64,000 nt of DNA from Blumeriella jaapii (GCA_009599575.1 VWND01000007.1:877501-941500); one strand, 5' to 3'; shown: positions 42,875 to 54,109, numbered from the stretch's first letter. The notes: a model not told the origin generated them from the sequence alone. Numbers and translations are program-made.

Positions 42875-42899
42875 TTAGATGTGCGCTGTCCGTAGACCT

Positions 42900-44600
42900 T
42901 TCATGACCCACTTCAGTTTAGCGTAGATTTTGATGCGAGGCTCGTCGGAATGATAACTAACCTTTGAAGATCGAAGCCTGGCTATGGTAGTGCTTTGCGT
43001 TCTTCCTCGAAGATAGGCTCAATTCATGGTCCTATCTGGTGACAGAGCTATGGATCCTCCGTCGCGCTCGCCTCTCTTATGTCCAATGTGGAAGTCATGG
43101 CCCATTGGCGTATTTGATGGAGTGTTCGGTTCCAAATCATCTGCGGAAGAGTTGACTGCATAGGTTGTTCTTGAAAAAGTGGCTTCCCAAGAGCAGCTAG
43201 AGGCGTCAAATATGAATCAGAGTTGACGGGAGGAATCTGGAAGGCTGGCTTGGATTTCCCGGGGAATTTGAGTGAAGGAGAAGAATAAATTCCAGAGAAG
43301 ACATAAGACGGATGCTGGGGCTTCGACGATGAGGCGTCGTAGCTACTCTTGTCTGTTATAAACATGGGCGCAAAAGAGCGGCCGGTTCATCGTCCTTGTC
43401 ATCTATGTTGTTGATTCAACCGGCAAAGTTGTATCTTTTTTGGTAGCCTTGTTGTGAGAGCCAACCAACATGCGTTGGCTTCTAGGAGCGCTTTTTGTTC
43501 CAAAGGGAAAGTAGTAAACCCACGGGGAGGCTTTGGCTCGATCAGGAACGAAGAAGAGCGCTGGTTCGAGAAGAAGCACAGATGCCCGCAGAACGAACGT
43601 TAAGCGATAGCAAAGTACGATTTGCTCGGGATCAAGAGGCTGCGAGGAAGAGGTTGGTTGAGGGGGCGTCGGGATCCAAGAAGTTGTCGAGGTCAGTGTG
43701 CTGGCGGCGTGCTTGTGGGTGGGATGCGCTAGCGCATCCCAAATCAAAAGACTGAGGTAAAGTCACTCAACTGTACGGGTGTGTTGCGAAGATGTAATTT
43801 TTTTAACGTCAACGTCTGCTTTTTGGATCTAAAACCCTGAGGAAACCGACGATTAGCTGCTACCAGATGCCCGATGACTTCGAGGGCATCTAGAGCATTA
43901 GTAGCGGAAGGCAAAGGAAGATAAGGTAATAACGCATCATCGAGGAAAGGATCCCTTAAAAGTAGATACCGTTCCAGCCGAGGAACCCTGGCGTCGCCAT
44001 TATTGAGCGTGGGATTTAGAACTCTCGGTTCGTTATGTGAGGTTACAGAAGATGGTTTCCAGCAAATTCGGAATACCGGTAGCTCCTCGAAAGCTGATAC
44101 AGGCTACCCCGAACATCTGACGTAAACAATATGGTCAATAGATCGGGTCAGAATAAACAAATAGCTTCAAAGTTGAGCAAGCGACTAGTTCTGGACTGAT
44201 CCTAGGTCGGCAAATAGATTCAACGAATTTGGGTGACTAGAAAGTAGCTTTCTTGAGCTATGGAAAAGTGGTCAAGGTACAAGTAGAAATGAAAAAGTCA
44301 AATGATCATGAGGAGTGCTCTGAAGGACGAAATATGGAACGAACAGTTCAATTGAGCATGAATCAGCAAGAGTCAAAATAGTAAGTAGGTCTACGTGTAG
44401 AGTGAATGTCTCTTGGGATCAACCACAGAAATTCAGTATATTTGCAACTCTCAACTTCACAACACATAGAGGGATTGTTTGGCCAGTCGAGTAAGTCTAA
44501 TTGACCAGCTTTCTCGGTCTCATAGACTACGAACGCTGGGATCGCTGTGATTAGACCGGGCCGTTGAATTCTTCGTCAAGACCATTGAAAGCTGGAAACA
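42900..44600. other. Unassigned stretch with short minus-strand frames
   Basis: Minus-strand frames at 43048-43365 (105 codons, containing the segment YDASSSKPQHPSYVFSGIYS) and 43403-43747 (114 codons) have plausible composition. They cannot be joined with confidence and show no domain. 43.8-44.6 kb is plain intergenic sequence. This could be the 5' part of the decayed minus-strand locus. Confidence 0.35.
43721..43740. repeat. Perfect 20 bp palindrome
   Basis: GGGATGCGCTAGCGCATCCC reads identically on both strands with no spacer. Such a site could bind a dimeric protein. No other copy was noticed in the window. Confidence 0.9.
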
Positions 44601-44850
44601 AGGGCTATAGAGCGCAGTTCACTGATATGTTAGCAATGATCCAATGGCTACGTACTTGCCATGTGAAATGTTATTAGCTATCCTCCAAAGGTGCTTGATG
44701 TTGACTATGTTGGCAGTGAACACGCATAAGGTTGCCTCGGAAAATCATCGGCTGGCAAAGCGGCCGCATGGTCGCAAGGCTGCAAAAGTCACAAAAAAAG
44801 TTGCAAACCTCAGCCTTCAAATACCTACATCACGGCAGCAGATTACAAAG

Positions 44851-46251
44851 ATGGCAGATGCCGATGAAGATGCGGCGCTCTCTGTCAATTACACACAGTC
44901 TGGCGAAGACAACGATCCCAGCGACGAGACACAAGATTTCCGATTTCTCGCAAGCCTGAACTCGAAATCAGGTCAACTTCCGAAACGAGGAGAGAAGGAC
45001 TTCGAGCCCCATGGCACAAAACACCAAGATGGCATACTGGAAGCTAGCAGGCAGGCTATGCATGATGCGATTGATTACACCAGGATACACCAGAACAGCA
45101 ATTACAGCAGGGGCTTCTACTACGGAGAGGAGGGGTTGAGTCGCGACGAAGCTGTCCCGAGGGACTGGACGCGAGGCTTGACTGATGACCATGTTGTCGT
45201 TTTGGAGACGGGAAAAGGACCTCTCATCAAAACTATGGGTACATCCATCAAAGGGAAGAAGCACCCCAGCATATGGTTATTGCCGGAGGAAGCCCTCTTC
45301 CTGGTTGAGCGAGGAAATCTCGATCTCTGGTGGCCGAGCCGGCATTCTTTCAATGGCGTTGTCGATGATTCTGCGAGCGATGCGGGATCGGAAGGCAACG
45401 GCAAGGGCCTGGAAACAAAAGAGGAAGAAGACGAGGGGGTTCCAATGAGTTTACAAGCAGCATATGCCATTTTCATTGGTAGTGACGGCGAGAGAGGCAA
45501 AGTTAGCCTGGAAAGATACCAGACGTATACGAACCTCAAGCGGACAGGATACATCGTCTTGAGAGGTCCAGAATGGGACCCACGCAAGCCAGGTCGAAGC
45601 CCTAGTCACGAGATTATTCCAACGTCAGAGTCTCAGAGTCTCTTTGACTGGCTTTTTGGGACGTTTTTCACTGAAAAGGAGATTAATCACTCGGCGCATG
45701 GCCCTTTGGTAAGGCCAGGCATGTACAGATCTTACAATTCAATCTATAAGCAGATCGCGATTATTCCTCGACACAAGCCATCGCCGGTACCAACGGAGCC
45801 TGCACCACCGCCAGAGGCCCCCTATCGAGTGGTATTCTGGGTGTGGAAGGCCAACAGAATCTCAAACTTTACCAAAAGCAACCCTGGTCACCCAGACTTT
45901 CGGGTAGCTGTGGTGGATGCGCGCTCAAACCCTATCCCCTCCCTTACAGAAGTCACTTCTCTCCTCGAAAGCACGCCGTGGGACCCTCCCAACCCGACCA
46001 GCCCGGCATTCAGTGGCGCTGGAAAGGTGAACCAGAGGTTAAAGAATGGTTGGCGCAATGTGATCTTGGCAGTTATTGATCAGGGGGTCATCAGTTATTT
46101 GCGATTAGGCGAGGTCGCTTTTGGAGAGGAGAGACTTTACGAGCGATTCGACCGAGGAGGCGCTCTTCGAGGAGGGAAGCGCGGCGGTGGCGCAGGGCGT
46201 GGAAGAGGACGTGGCAGAGGCAGAGGCAGAGGCAGAGGAGCGCGCTGTTAG
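44851..46251 (+). CDS. SEN54: tRNA-splicing endonuclease subunit Sen54
   Basis: This is a single exon of 466 residues from the ATG that begins MADADEDAALSV. An in-frame ATG 69 codons upstream (44644) gives a basic leader unlike the family, so it is less likely the start. Residues about 90-165 (SRGFYYGEEGLSRDEAVPRD, LPEEALFLVERGNLDLWW) match the Sen54 N-terminal domain. The C-terminal part (YRVVFWVWKANRISNF, GWRNVILAVIDQGVISYLRL) is the nuclease-like fold without catalytic residues, as in this structural subunit. With Sen2, Sen34 and Sen15 it excises introns from pre-tRNAs. An intron-bearing tRNA-Leu lies 9 kb upstream. The C-terminus carries about 25 residues of RG repeats, an unusual RNA-binding-type tail. 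An acidic EEEDE linker lies near residue 195. Confidence 0.92.
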   Translation: MADADEDAALSVNYTQSGEDNDPSDETQDFRFLASLNSKSGQLPKRGEKDFEPHGTKHQDGILEASRQAMHDAIDYTRIHQNSNYSRGFYYGEEGLSRDEAVPRDWTRGLTDDHVVVLETGKGPLIKTMGTSIKGKKHPSIWLLPEEALFLVERGNLDLWWPSRHSFNGVVDDSASDAGSEGNGKGLETKEEEDEGVPMSLQAAYAIFIGSDGERGKVSLERYQTYTNLKRTGYIVLRGPEWDPRKPGRSPSHEIIPTSESQSLFDWLFGTFFTEKEINHSAHGPLVRPGMYRSYNSIYKQIAIIPRHKPSPVPTEPAPPPEAPYRVVFWVWKANRISNFTKSNPGHPDFRVAVVDARSNPIPSLTEVTSLLESTPWDPPNPTSPAFSGAGKVNQRLKNGWRNVILAVIDQGVISYLRLGEVAFGEERLYERFDRGGALRGGKRGGGAGRGRGRGRGRGRGRGARC

Positions 46252-46787
46252 TTAGGCATGAGCAGAAGCACTTGGTAAAGAGAGTCCGTCAAGAGCAGCC
46301 GGAAGAGAAGAGAGAAGAAGTCGAGAAGCCGGCCAAGAGAGAATCATGAATGTGTTTAATCCTCGCCTCTTAAAGGATCGGGACCGCAAGGTTAAGTATC
46401 GGATACCCGCAGTGTGACAAACAAAAAGGTTTAGAGCGAAGGAAAGCATAATAGCCTCTGTGCGTTCATCTCGCATCAGCAGGCAGAACAATAAAAGGAG
46501 CTGGAATCCCGCTCTACTCGAGACTCCGACGACCTCTCCCGTGCTACACACATACATCTCGACTTGCACTTCATGATTAATTGCCAGCAGTCTTGCCTTG
46601 CTCGTTGCCTACCTACACTTATTCACTCGCGACACGAAGCACTTGATAGGTTACGACGCTACTTGGACCTCCGAAACCACTTAGCGCGGTTTTAAACAGG
46701 TAAGACTCTGTTGTACTCACTCTCGCTCTCGCTCTCGCTCTTCTCTCTCTCTTTCTCTTTCTCTCTCTCTCGCTCTCTCTCTGTCTC

Positions 46788-46826
<39 letters not shown>

Positions 46827-47037
46827 CCCCCCCCCCCCCCCCCCCCCTCCCCTCGCCCGCCCATCCTTCAACTCCTTTAATCAATTGGACTTTTCGCTTC
46901 CACTTTATCTCTTGACTTCAACTTCTTCCCTTCTCCGCCTGCACATCTCAACCTCCACCTTTCCCGCAACACCGTCGGCTCACGATTATCTTCACTGCAG
47001 CTGCACACATCACATCTGGAACGTGACGCGCGCATTC
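46252..47037. other. Intergenic and pyrimidine-rich leader
   Basis: This contains a CT/CTTT microsatellite at 46722-46823 followed by a C-run (46824-46846), then a CT-rich stretch up to the next start codon. That is typical of a fungal 5' leader. A CTCGCT/CTCTCT-encoded Leu-Ser frame here is not a gene. Confidence 0.6.
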
Positions 47038-49369
47038 ATGGACAGCCGTTCTTCAAGCTCGGAGTCTCTGACAAGCCGGAGCACCGAGAGCATGGAGCTC
47101 GATACTCTGAGTGTCATGGAAAACTCCCCTCCCAGGTATGTAAATGAGTACATGGTCAATTCCACTCCGCCGCCCTGTTATCCACCGCATCATGCAATCC
47201 TTTCTACTCGCACGCACCGTTATCGTTATCTTGTGCCTGTCGCTCAACATCATTCTCTTCGTGGCCTCTGCTTATTGCGTCACGATGACCATTACTATTG
47301 TCTTGCATCTGCAGAAAATTGTCAATTTATTTTCGTGCTTCAATTTTTTTCTTCCTTTTTTTTTTTTTTTTTTTTTCACTCTAGTGTTTTTTTTTTCTGG
47401 CTACTCACCTTCGGCAAATCGCGTCGTCGAACAATCTTGCCCTGCTTTAGCATTTCACAGCCTGTTGAACGACACGTAATGCACACCCCCAGCGGCGGAA
47501 TTTTTTCTCTTCCATTACACGTGCATCCACTCTTGCCGCGATGCTCCTGCATCTTCCTCGAGTCGTTGGTGTTGTCGACTTTCTATGTGCAAACAAAAGT
47601 CTCGTGCCACGTGTTGCTGTCTCTTGCTTTTCTAGAGGTGCTGGTCGTTGGTCACCTCAGCGTTGAAAACCTTCGTTATGAATCCTTGAGATCACTTGCT
47701 AAATTTATACCCTCACAGATCCGATACGCCCGTGAATGATGCCGACGCCAATGACCATAATGCAGCCCATGTCACGAGCACGGACTCGGAGAAGAGCGCC
47801 GTCGTCACTGCGCTGTCGATGGAACCCGTCGACACTTCTATGACGATGAACAGCAATGACGAAGAAGACTCTGACAGTGTTGCTCACTCTCTGCACAAGA
47901 GAAAGCGCACATCCACTATCAATCACGATGACGCAAGCTATGTAGACGGTAACAGTTTCGCGGATCCAGTAGTAAAGCGAGGAAAATTAGGCAAAAATGT
48001 CCGAGGAGTCATCATCGGTGTGTGGCGCGACTCCGATCAGCCGAACGATGAGGATAAGCACGTGGTTTTCGGCTTCATCGATATTCACGACCGACTCCGA
48101 ACCCGACTTTACGGCATGAATCGGAAAGGAGAGGAGGTGTTTGGCAACACACCGTCTGGGGCTGGGGGGTGCTGGGTCACGTTTGAACGAATTCTGTTTG
48201 ACAGCCATTTGAGGGGCCTTCCAGCCACCGAGATTAAGGAATACGTCAAGATTCGATCGGAGTCTAAGTCCGAGGCTGATCCGGAAGCTGACGCCAAAGC
48301 TCTCCTGAGAGCCAAGGCAATTGTCGCTGAGCAAGAGGCTGCCAATCCCACAAAGCCAGTGGTCAATCGTAGCTCTCTGGGACGCCAGTCTCTCAATCGG
48401 CAATCGCTCCCTCGTCAACCGCTTCACAAGGCCTCAAGCTTCCCGGCCGTGAATGGTACCAGTCCCCAAACTCCTAAAGCCAACCATTCTGGTGAGAGCA
48501 AGCCGCACGGAGTCCTGATTGGCTACTGGGCAGATTCCGATGAAGCTCGCGATGAGGACAAGCATGCGGTGTATGGTGTTCTCAGTGAGACCGACTGTTT
48601 CCGCGCAAAGGTTCAGAGAGTGACGCGCGATGGCCGCTACGTCGATGGAAACTTTCCTGTTGGTGCTGGAGCCCTTTGGGTCAGCTACAAGAAGGTCGTC
48701 CTCGAGCCTCATCTCGCCCCCTTGTCTCGAATCGAGGTCAAGGAGTATTGCCGCATTCGCCAACGCGATCAAGTCATGAAAGAGTCGGACAAGGAGCGCA
48801 AAGCTAACGACTTGAGGGCTGTGCAGCAAGCCAAAAACGTCGTCGCCGAGCAAGGCCTGAACACGGGTGTGGAGGCAAGCGTTATCAGTCCAGAGTTGGA
48901 AATCCGTCACAGTGCCCGATCTGAGCCCCGATCGTCTGCCAGGCACCAGGCTGAAATCGAGGCGACGGCTGAAAAGGCTAGACTGGAAAAGGCCGAGGCC
49001 AGAGAGAGACAGCACGAAAAGACGAGAAAAGAGGTCGCCATGGCTGAAGCTATGGCCAAAGAGAATGCGACAATGGAGCTCAAAAACAACATCAAGAAGC
49101 TGAACAAGGTCTGGGTTGCCCAACAGGCTGCGACGACGCACAGCGCCGCGGGTACGCCTCCGGTTGTCGACAACGAGGTCAAGTACCACAACGGCATCAA
49201 GTACGAGAGAAAGCAGAACGGGCCTTTCCAAGGAAAGCTCGTCAGCCAGGCTCAGATCTTGAACATCGATGGCGAGGACTACGTCGAGTACCGCATCTTG
49301 ACCAAGCCTTTCTTGAACGAGCTCTCGATCGGTCTCAGTCGGTACTCGGCGTCTTGGAAGGGAGGTTGA
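47038..49369 (+). CDS. Unrecognised protein with a tandemly duplicated domain
   Basis: Exons 47038-47135 and 47719-49369 join in phase (AG|A, TCC) across a 583 nt GT-AG intron, giving 582 residues. The intron is about ten times longer than others in the window and contains a long T-run. After a Ser/Asp-rich N-terminus, two ~85-residue repeats are clear: near 127-210 (GVIIGVWRDSDQPNDEDKH to EIKEYVKIR) and near 295-380 (GVLIGYWADSDEARDEDKH to EVKEYCRIR). Both share G..IG.W.DSD...DEDKH, an FGNTPSGAG/NFPVGAG loop and a W.(T/S) strand. A charged coiled coil (about 400-500) and a conserved-looking C-terminus (GPFQGKLVSQAQILNIDGED, FLNELSIGLSRYSASW) follow. No signal peptide or membrane segment is present. 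I recognise no family; the repeat suggests ligand or peptide binding, but that is a guess. Confidence 0.72.
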
Positions 49370-50695
49370 GTCTGCTTACGCATGCGCGTGCTCGACATGT
49401 GTTTTTTTGTAGGATTCTGATGATTGCTCGCTTTGCTCAGCATCTCTCTCCACTGTACCAACGTCTGATACGCTAAGGGGAAGGAAGGAAATGTTTTCTG
49501 TTGCTGGGCTACTTGTTTCCAAGCGGGAGGATCCAGGAACTCGGGCTCCGTCGTTTGGCAAAGCTATGGCGTAGAAAAAGAATGGGGTGGCAGGACTTTA
49601 GCTTCGTGTATAGAGAAACCTTTACAAGATCAGTTTGCTTAGGTGGCAATCTGAGAGTTGCTTGATGTGATGTGATGTGATACGTAGCCGTCGGTCTTGA
49701 CAGCACGTGGACTGACATGACAGGTGAGGGAGCGATGCCGTACAGCACTAGGAGACAGGTAGGCACTCGCTACCGGTGGTTCTCCTGGCGAAGGGCTCGC
49801 TCGACTTTTGCGCTCACCTTAACCATAAACACCTGCGTGCCTCCATATCTCCATGCGCTGTACCTGCTCTCCTCATCGTGCCACCCCTTTCCCACAGCCA
49901 CCACGACACCTGATCGATGCTTCTTGCACCCCGCCAACAGCTCTCCGCTTGGACAAGGCCCGACGTGGTCGCTTGCTGTAGTGTGTTGTTACACCCAATC
50001 AGCACAATGATATATATATAGCACACCCGAGTGTTGACCTCCCTCGCCAACAGCGGTGCTCACCCTGTTCTCTCATCGGACATCTCCTAACGCTCGCTCG
50101 CTGTCTGGATCCTCGAGATCAGCTAGGCTCTTTCTTGCGTTCTGTCAGCCCCCCCCCCCCCCTCTCTCTCTCTGTCTGTCAACAGCATGGTTGCGATGAG
50201 CACGCGGAAAAAAAGCAGAGAAGAGCAAGACCACAAGGGACAGAAGAAGAGAAGAGGAGAGGATGAGAAGTTCAGCAGGAGAAGCAGGACAGGACACGAC
50301 GCCCGCACGTCCACAGCTTTTCAGCTTAGCAGATCAAGCCAGACAGGCCAGGCCGTCTAGACTCGAAGCGACCTACAGACGGGGGGAGCGGCTCGTCTCA
50401 GCGCGAAGTCAACAGCTACGCGGGAACGAGGGAAGGGCCGCGGCCTGTGACGCGTTGGCTAGAGCTGGAGCGGAGGCTGGCGCTTTGCTCAGCGAGAAAG
50501 GGGAATGGGCAGGAGGTCTGATAGGTGTTCCGGAGTAGCGGATAGATGAGCTCGGTAAGATGAGATGAGATGAGATGAGATGAGATGAGGGAGGGAGGCA
50601 GTACTTGTGTGCCATGGGCTTGAGAAAGGTGATGTTGGTGATTAGTTGAGACGGAGGATGATCTCGAGGAGGGAGGCGCTGCATTGCCGACCTTA
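49370..50695. other. Intergenic, no gene seen
   Basis: This contains GATGTGATGTG and GAGATGAGAT repeats, a C-run near 50149-50162 and purine-rich DNA. The frame at 50263-50538 has no family resemblance and is probably chance. Confidence 0.55.
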
Positions 50696-50790
50696 TCATG
50701 ATGATTTTCAACGTCTGGAGGGGGCCAGTGAAACTGCGCAACCTCAAGCCTCCCGTAGGACATTGGAGACGTGCTAAGCTGGGGATTATC
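50696..50790 (+). repeat. Dispersed repeat family, copy C (core only)
   Basis: This copy starts ATCATGATGATTTTCAACGT and ends GTGCTAAGCTGGGGATT. It matches the first 95-110 bp of copies A and B and then diverges. It lies just downstream of the ZPR1 stop. Confidence 0.7.
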
Positions 50791-50978
50791 GACCTTGTAG
50801 TACTGCGAACAAATACAGTACCTAGGTAGGTTCGCCTGTCCCCTCCGGCCTACCTACAGATATACCTAGACCATAGTGTCTCATCTCACATGTCCAAAAG
50901 CTGTCATCGTAGTACAAGATGAGAGCCAACTTTCTTTTTCTTGTCGTCTTTTCTTTTCTGTTAAGAGGACCCGGGATA

Positions 50979-52597
50979 TCAACCATTGCTCTCTTCGCTC
51001 TTCTTCACTTCTTCTCCTTCGCCTTTCCCTTCCTCAGCCTTCTTCTTCTCATCCTCTATCCCCTTCTTCTTGATCCCCTCCTCGTCCACGTACCCCTCAG
51101 TCTGCATATCCAAGAGTCCCAGATCCTCCTCCTCTTCACGGGTCCGCTCATAATCCTCCGTCTCGATCTGCGGGTCGGCATCTGGCGAGCACAGGTTCTG
51201 GACATAGCTACTGGCTAACGGATCCTTGAGCACAACAGTGAACTTCCGCTCGCCCTTGATGGCCTCTCCCAGCCCATCGAAGAAGGCATTCCACTTGGAT
51301 TTCTCCTCGGACGCCAGCGAATCTCCTCCCGCACCGGCATCATCGCCCATGTCGAAGATCTGCCCATGTAGGTCATCGCGAACCTGCGTCAACAAACCCT
51401 CGACAGTCGTGAAGCGTCCACCTAGGGTACCGGGGTTGACCGAGAGATTCAACTCCGGGCATTCCAAGGCGCACGACTCGGATTTCAGGATATCGCGTGC
51501 GAGATCTGTAGCGCTTGTGACGTGCAATGTGATCTGCCTGCCCTTCTCCGGGACCTCGCCTCCAGTCTTGACCTCGTTCGAGCGGTATCCGCACTCCTCG
51601 CACACGGTGCTCATGATGACCACCTGTTTGAAATGCGGGACCTCCACCATCTTCATGTGTGTGACGCAGTGTCTCGTGCAGCCCGGACACGTCGCTGGAA
51701 TGAGTAGACCTCGTTGGGGATAATATCGTCATTCGCGAAGTTCTCCGCGCTAGGTTGGCCGGCCGCTGCTGGCTCCAGGGCTTCCTGCTCGTTGCCTACA
51801 CCGAGACCAAGAGCTTCGTTCTGCTCGGGTGTGCGCGCGTACTCGGTCTTGGACCACTTTCCCACGCCGTCCTTTTGGTTGGGCTCGATCCAGGAGTTTC
51901 CGGCTGGGTCGTCAAGCGAAACTCGGAAGGGAAATATCTTGTTGGCCAGCATATCCTTTCCTTTGGCAATGATCTCCTCGATCTTCGCAAATACCTCCGG
52001 CGCAGCCTCTTTCCTAGCTGCCTGTCCGACCTCCAGGTCCTCGACGACCATGCTAAGCAGCCCTTCGACATTTGTGAGCTGGCCACGGCCGGCTGGGACT
52101 TCGATGTCGAGTTCGATGAATTTGACGACGCATGTATCGGACTTGACTACCTGGCGCGCGAAATCTTCGGGTACCCGCAGGCGCAGTTCGTAATGACAGC
52201 CCTTCTGTTGGATCTCGCCTGCGGATTGGATCTCGGAGTTTTTAAAATTGCAGTGTGGGCAGAAGAATGACATGATGATGATTTCGCGAAAGAACGGTAT
52301 TCTGGTCAGCAGCATTCGAGTAGTTCCCTTTAAATCTGTCAGCAAGGACGAAAAGTCATTCAGCAGAAGACATACGTTTTCATGACAGTTCATACACAAG
52401 CTCTCAATCTCGTCGACAACTCTGGGCTCATCGTCCTCTGCCTTGTCTGGTGTTGACTCGGCGCCGTTGATGGCGGGGTCTTTTTCGCCATTTTGGCCGT
52501 TGATGCTGAGATCTTCGGCTTTTTTTCCTATGCTATCGAAGAAGGTGTCAAAAGCAACTCCATCTGGCTTCTGATTATCTGCCGTGTAAGTCGCCAT
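50979..52597 (-). CDS. ZPR1: Zinc-finger protein Zpr1, interrupted by a one-base frameshift
   Basis: Exon 1 is 52376-52597 (74 codons, ending CMNCHEN). A 48 nt GT-AG intron (52328-52375) follows, then the frame continues GTTRMLLTRIPFFREIII. The family has two zinc-finger/ZPR1 modules. The first finger is C68-x2-C71 ... CPHC. The second would be CPGC ... CEECGYRSNE, followed by HFKQVVIMSTV. At 51697-51698 the sequence lacks one base: the frame ending EVYSF and the frame starting PATCPGC share a single C (CC where CCC is expected). As written, translation runs into 15-20 wrong residues and a stop. Zpr1 is a eukaryotic eEF1A-folding factor, essential in yeast, so a sequence or assembly error is more likely than true loss. 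The tail is Lys/Glu-rich. Confidence 0.88.
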
Positions 52598-53533
52598 GTT
52601 GTTGATTTGGTTTCGACGACTCGCGAAGTGGGATGTTGTTGTGGGGGGTAGGTATGGAATAATTTTGCGGCGGCGGCGCAAGGCTGATGACCAATGAGCA
52701 GGGATGGAGGCCGTAAGGCGAGGGACGAGGCTGAAAGACTAAAAAGATATCAGACAAGAGTTAACAAACAACCATCTAGGAAAACAAAATCTAGTTAAAG
52801 AACCTTCGCCCCGAGACACGATAAGATTTATTATACCGGAAACACTAGATTCGTGACTCGTCAAAATATTGAAGATATGGAAGGTGGCAAGCTGGAAAGT
52901 TATGGAAGAAGTAGAAAACCGTAACATTGTCCAATGAACATACGAATGCAATGCCTAGCAGAGTGGAAGATTTCCCAGCTTCCCGGGCCATACTCACTGA
53001 TTCTTTTTGACGTCCCTTTGGTGCAGTTCTGCGAACCTGCTAATCAATTTGCAATAGAAGATTCCATGCCCGCGACCATTTCCCAGCGGACCTACCATGG
53101 CTTGCTGGCTTGGTCAATACGCAGAGATCGAAAAGATCGTATCGCACATCTGGAAGATGGCATGCCACGTATAAATTACCCTGCAATAGAGCGTCTCGCG
53201 TTCTCTATTGCATGGGCACAACGCGGTCCAGGTCCAATACGCGTAACGAGTTTGACTCCGAGTTGACTCAAAGCACCACCAACCCTCCACGAAAGTACGG
53301 TACGGTCTTCTCTCTAATTTGAGATGTGTTTCATTTCGACTCTGGTCTCGACGTAGGAGGCCCCGTTGAAGCGAGGACAAGGTCTGGTGGGTGATCTTTC
53401 CATGTTCCAAAGAACACAGGCAAGAAGCCTGAGAATACCAGTCCCGGGTCCAGCTCCAGCAAGCTTCCAATTTGCTGCTGATATTTGGGTTCCTTAATAA
53501 GAGAAGTACTTTCAAGGAAAGCTGCTCACACTC
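52598..53533. other. Intergenic, no gene seen
   Basis: This lies between the ZPR1 start and the 3' end of the Rpr2-like gene. Frames on both strands at 52934-53515 overlap each other and show no domain. Confidence 0.55.
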
Positions 53534-54109
53534 TCAGGTCTTCTTCATAAAGTCCATCAGATCAAGCCCAAACCCAGAAGTCGATTGCGAGGCTTGATGC
53601 TTTGCCAGTAGAGCTGCCAATCCGCCCTTCTTTGATTTTGCTCTCTTCTTGCTAGTCGAAGTAGAAGAAGTACTGGTAGGCCCGGAAGCCGTAGCTGTAG
53701 AAAGCAGAGCTGGGTTGGTGGATGATGACCTGGCTAACGAATTCCCGTGTCTGCCAGGTGCTCTGGTAGCGCCTGAGGATATCCGTGTCTTTGCGGAACA
53801 AGAACCACAGCTGTAAACCATCGTCTTTGGCGGTCTCGCTGCTTCCACCTTAGGCTTTCTCTTGCCCTTTCTACCTGCTCTTGCGTTGTGTTCCAGTGTG
53901 GCTTCCCATCCCAAGGTCATGATCGTACCACATGCGCCACAGGAATCCCTCTTTTGTGACTCGGAGAGCTCGATTCTAGAGTCGAACATAAGAGCGTGGT
54001 GACGGGTCATGATGTATTTTGACGTCGCAGGGGCTGTCGTAGCTAGTAAATGAGCCGAGTCGTTCAGAAACCGGAGTCGCATCGACAATTCTTTAGAAGC
54101 AGTATCCAT
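53534..54109 (-). CDS. RNase P/MRP subunit of the Rpr2/Rpp21/Snm1 family
   Basis: This is a single exon of 191 residues from the Met of MDTASKELSMRLRFLND. The frame stays open 41 codons upstream (54232), but that extension looks like a leader. The N-terminal helix (residues 5-40, LRFLNDSAHLL...TRHHALM) and four zinc ligands C57-x2-C60 (SCGACG) and C101-x2-C104 (SCGSCS) with a basic insert (AGRKGKRKPK) are the Rpr2 domain. Family members bind the RNase P or MRP RNA and take part in tRNA 5' processing or rRNA processing. The tail after about 110 is Ser/Thr-rich, then KKRAKSKKGGLAALL, and ends in a hydrophobic GFGLDLMDFM patch. Whether it is the Rpr2 or the Snm1 orthologue cannot be told from the sequence alone. 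It is divergent from DBR1. Confidence 0.82.
   Translation of the reverse strand: MDTASKELSMRLRFLNDSAHLLATTAPATSKYIMTRHHALMFDSRIELSESQKRDSCGACGTIMTLGWEATLEHNARAGRKGKRKPKVEAARPPKTMVYSCGSCSAKTRISSGATRAPGRHGNSLARSSSTNPALLSTATASGPTSTSSTSTSKKRAKSKKGGLAALLAKHQASQSTSGFGLDLMDFMKKT

Noticed and set aside
44644..44850. Upstream in-frame ATG extending Sen54 by 69 codons
   Set aside because: The extension is unlike the family N-terminus, and MADADED at 44851 is a typical start. The extra codons are probably 5' leader.
46711..47739. 342-codon frame over the CT microsatellite
   Set aside because: Its first third is Leu-Ser repeats from (CT)n, and it reads through the intron of the 47038-49369 gene. Only the 47038-47135 part is supported as an exon.
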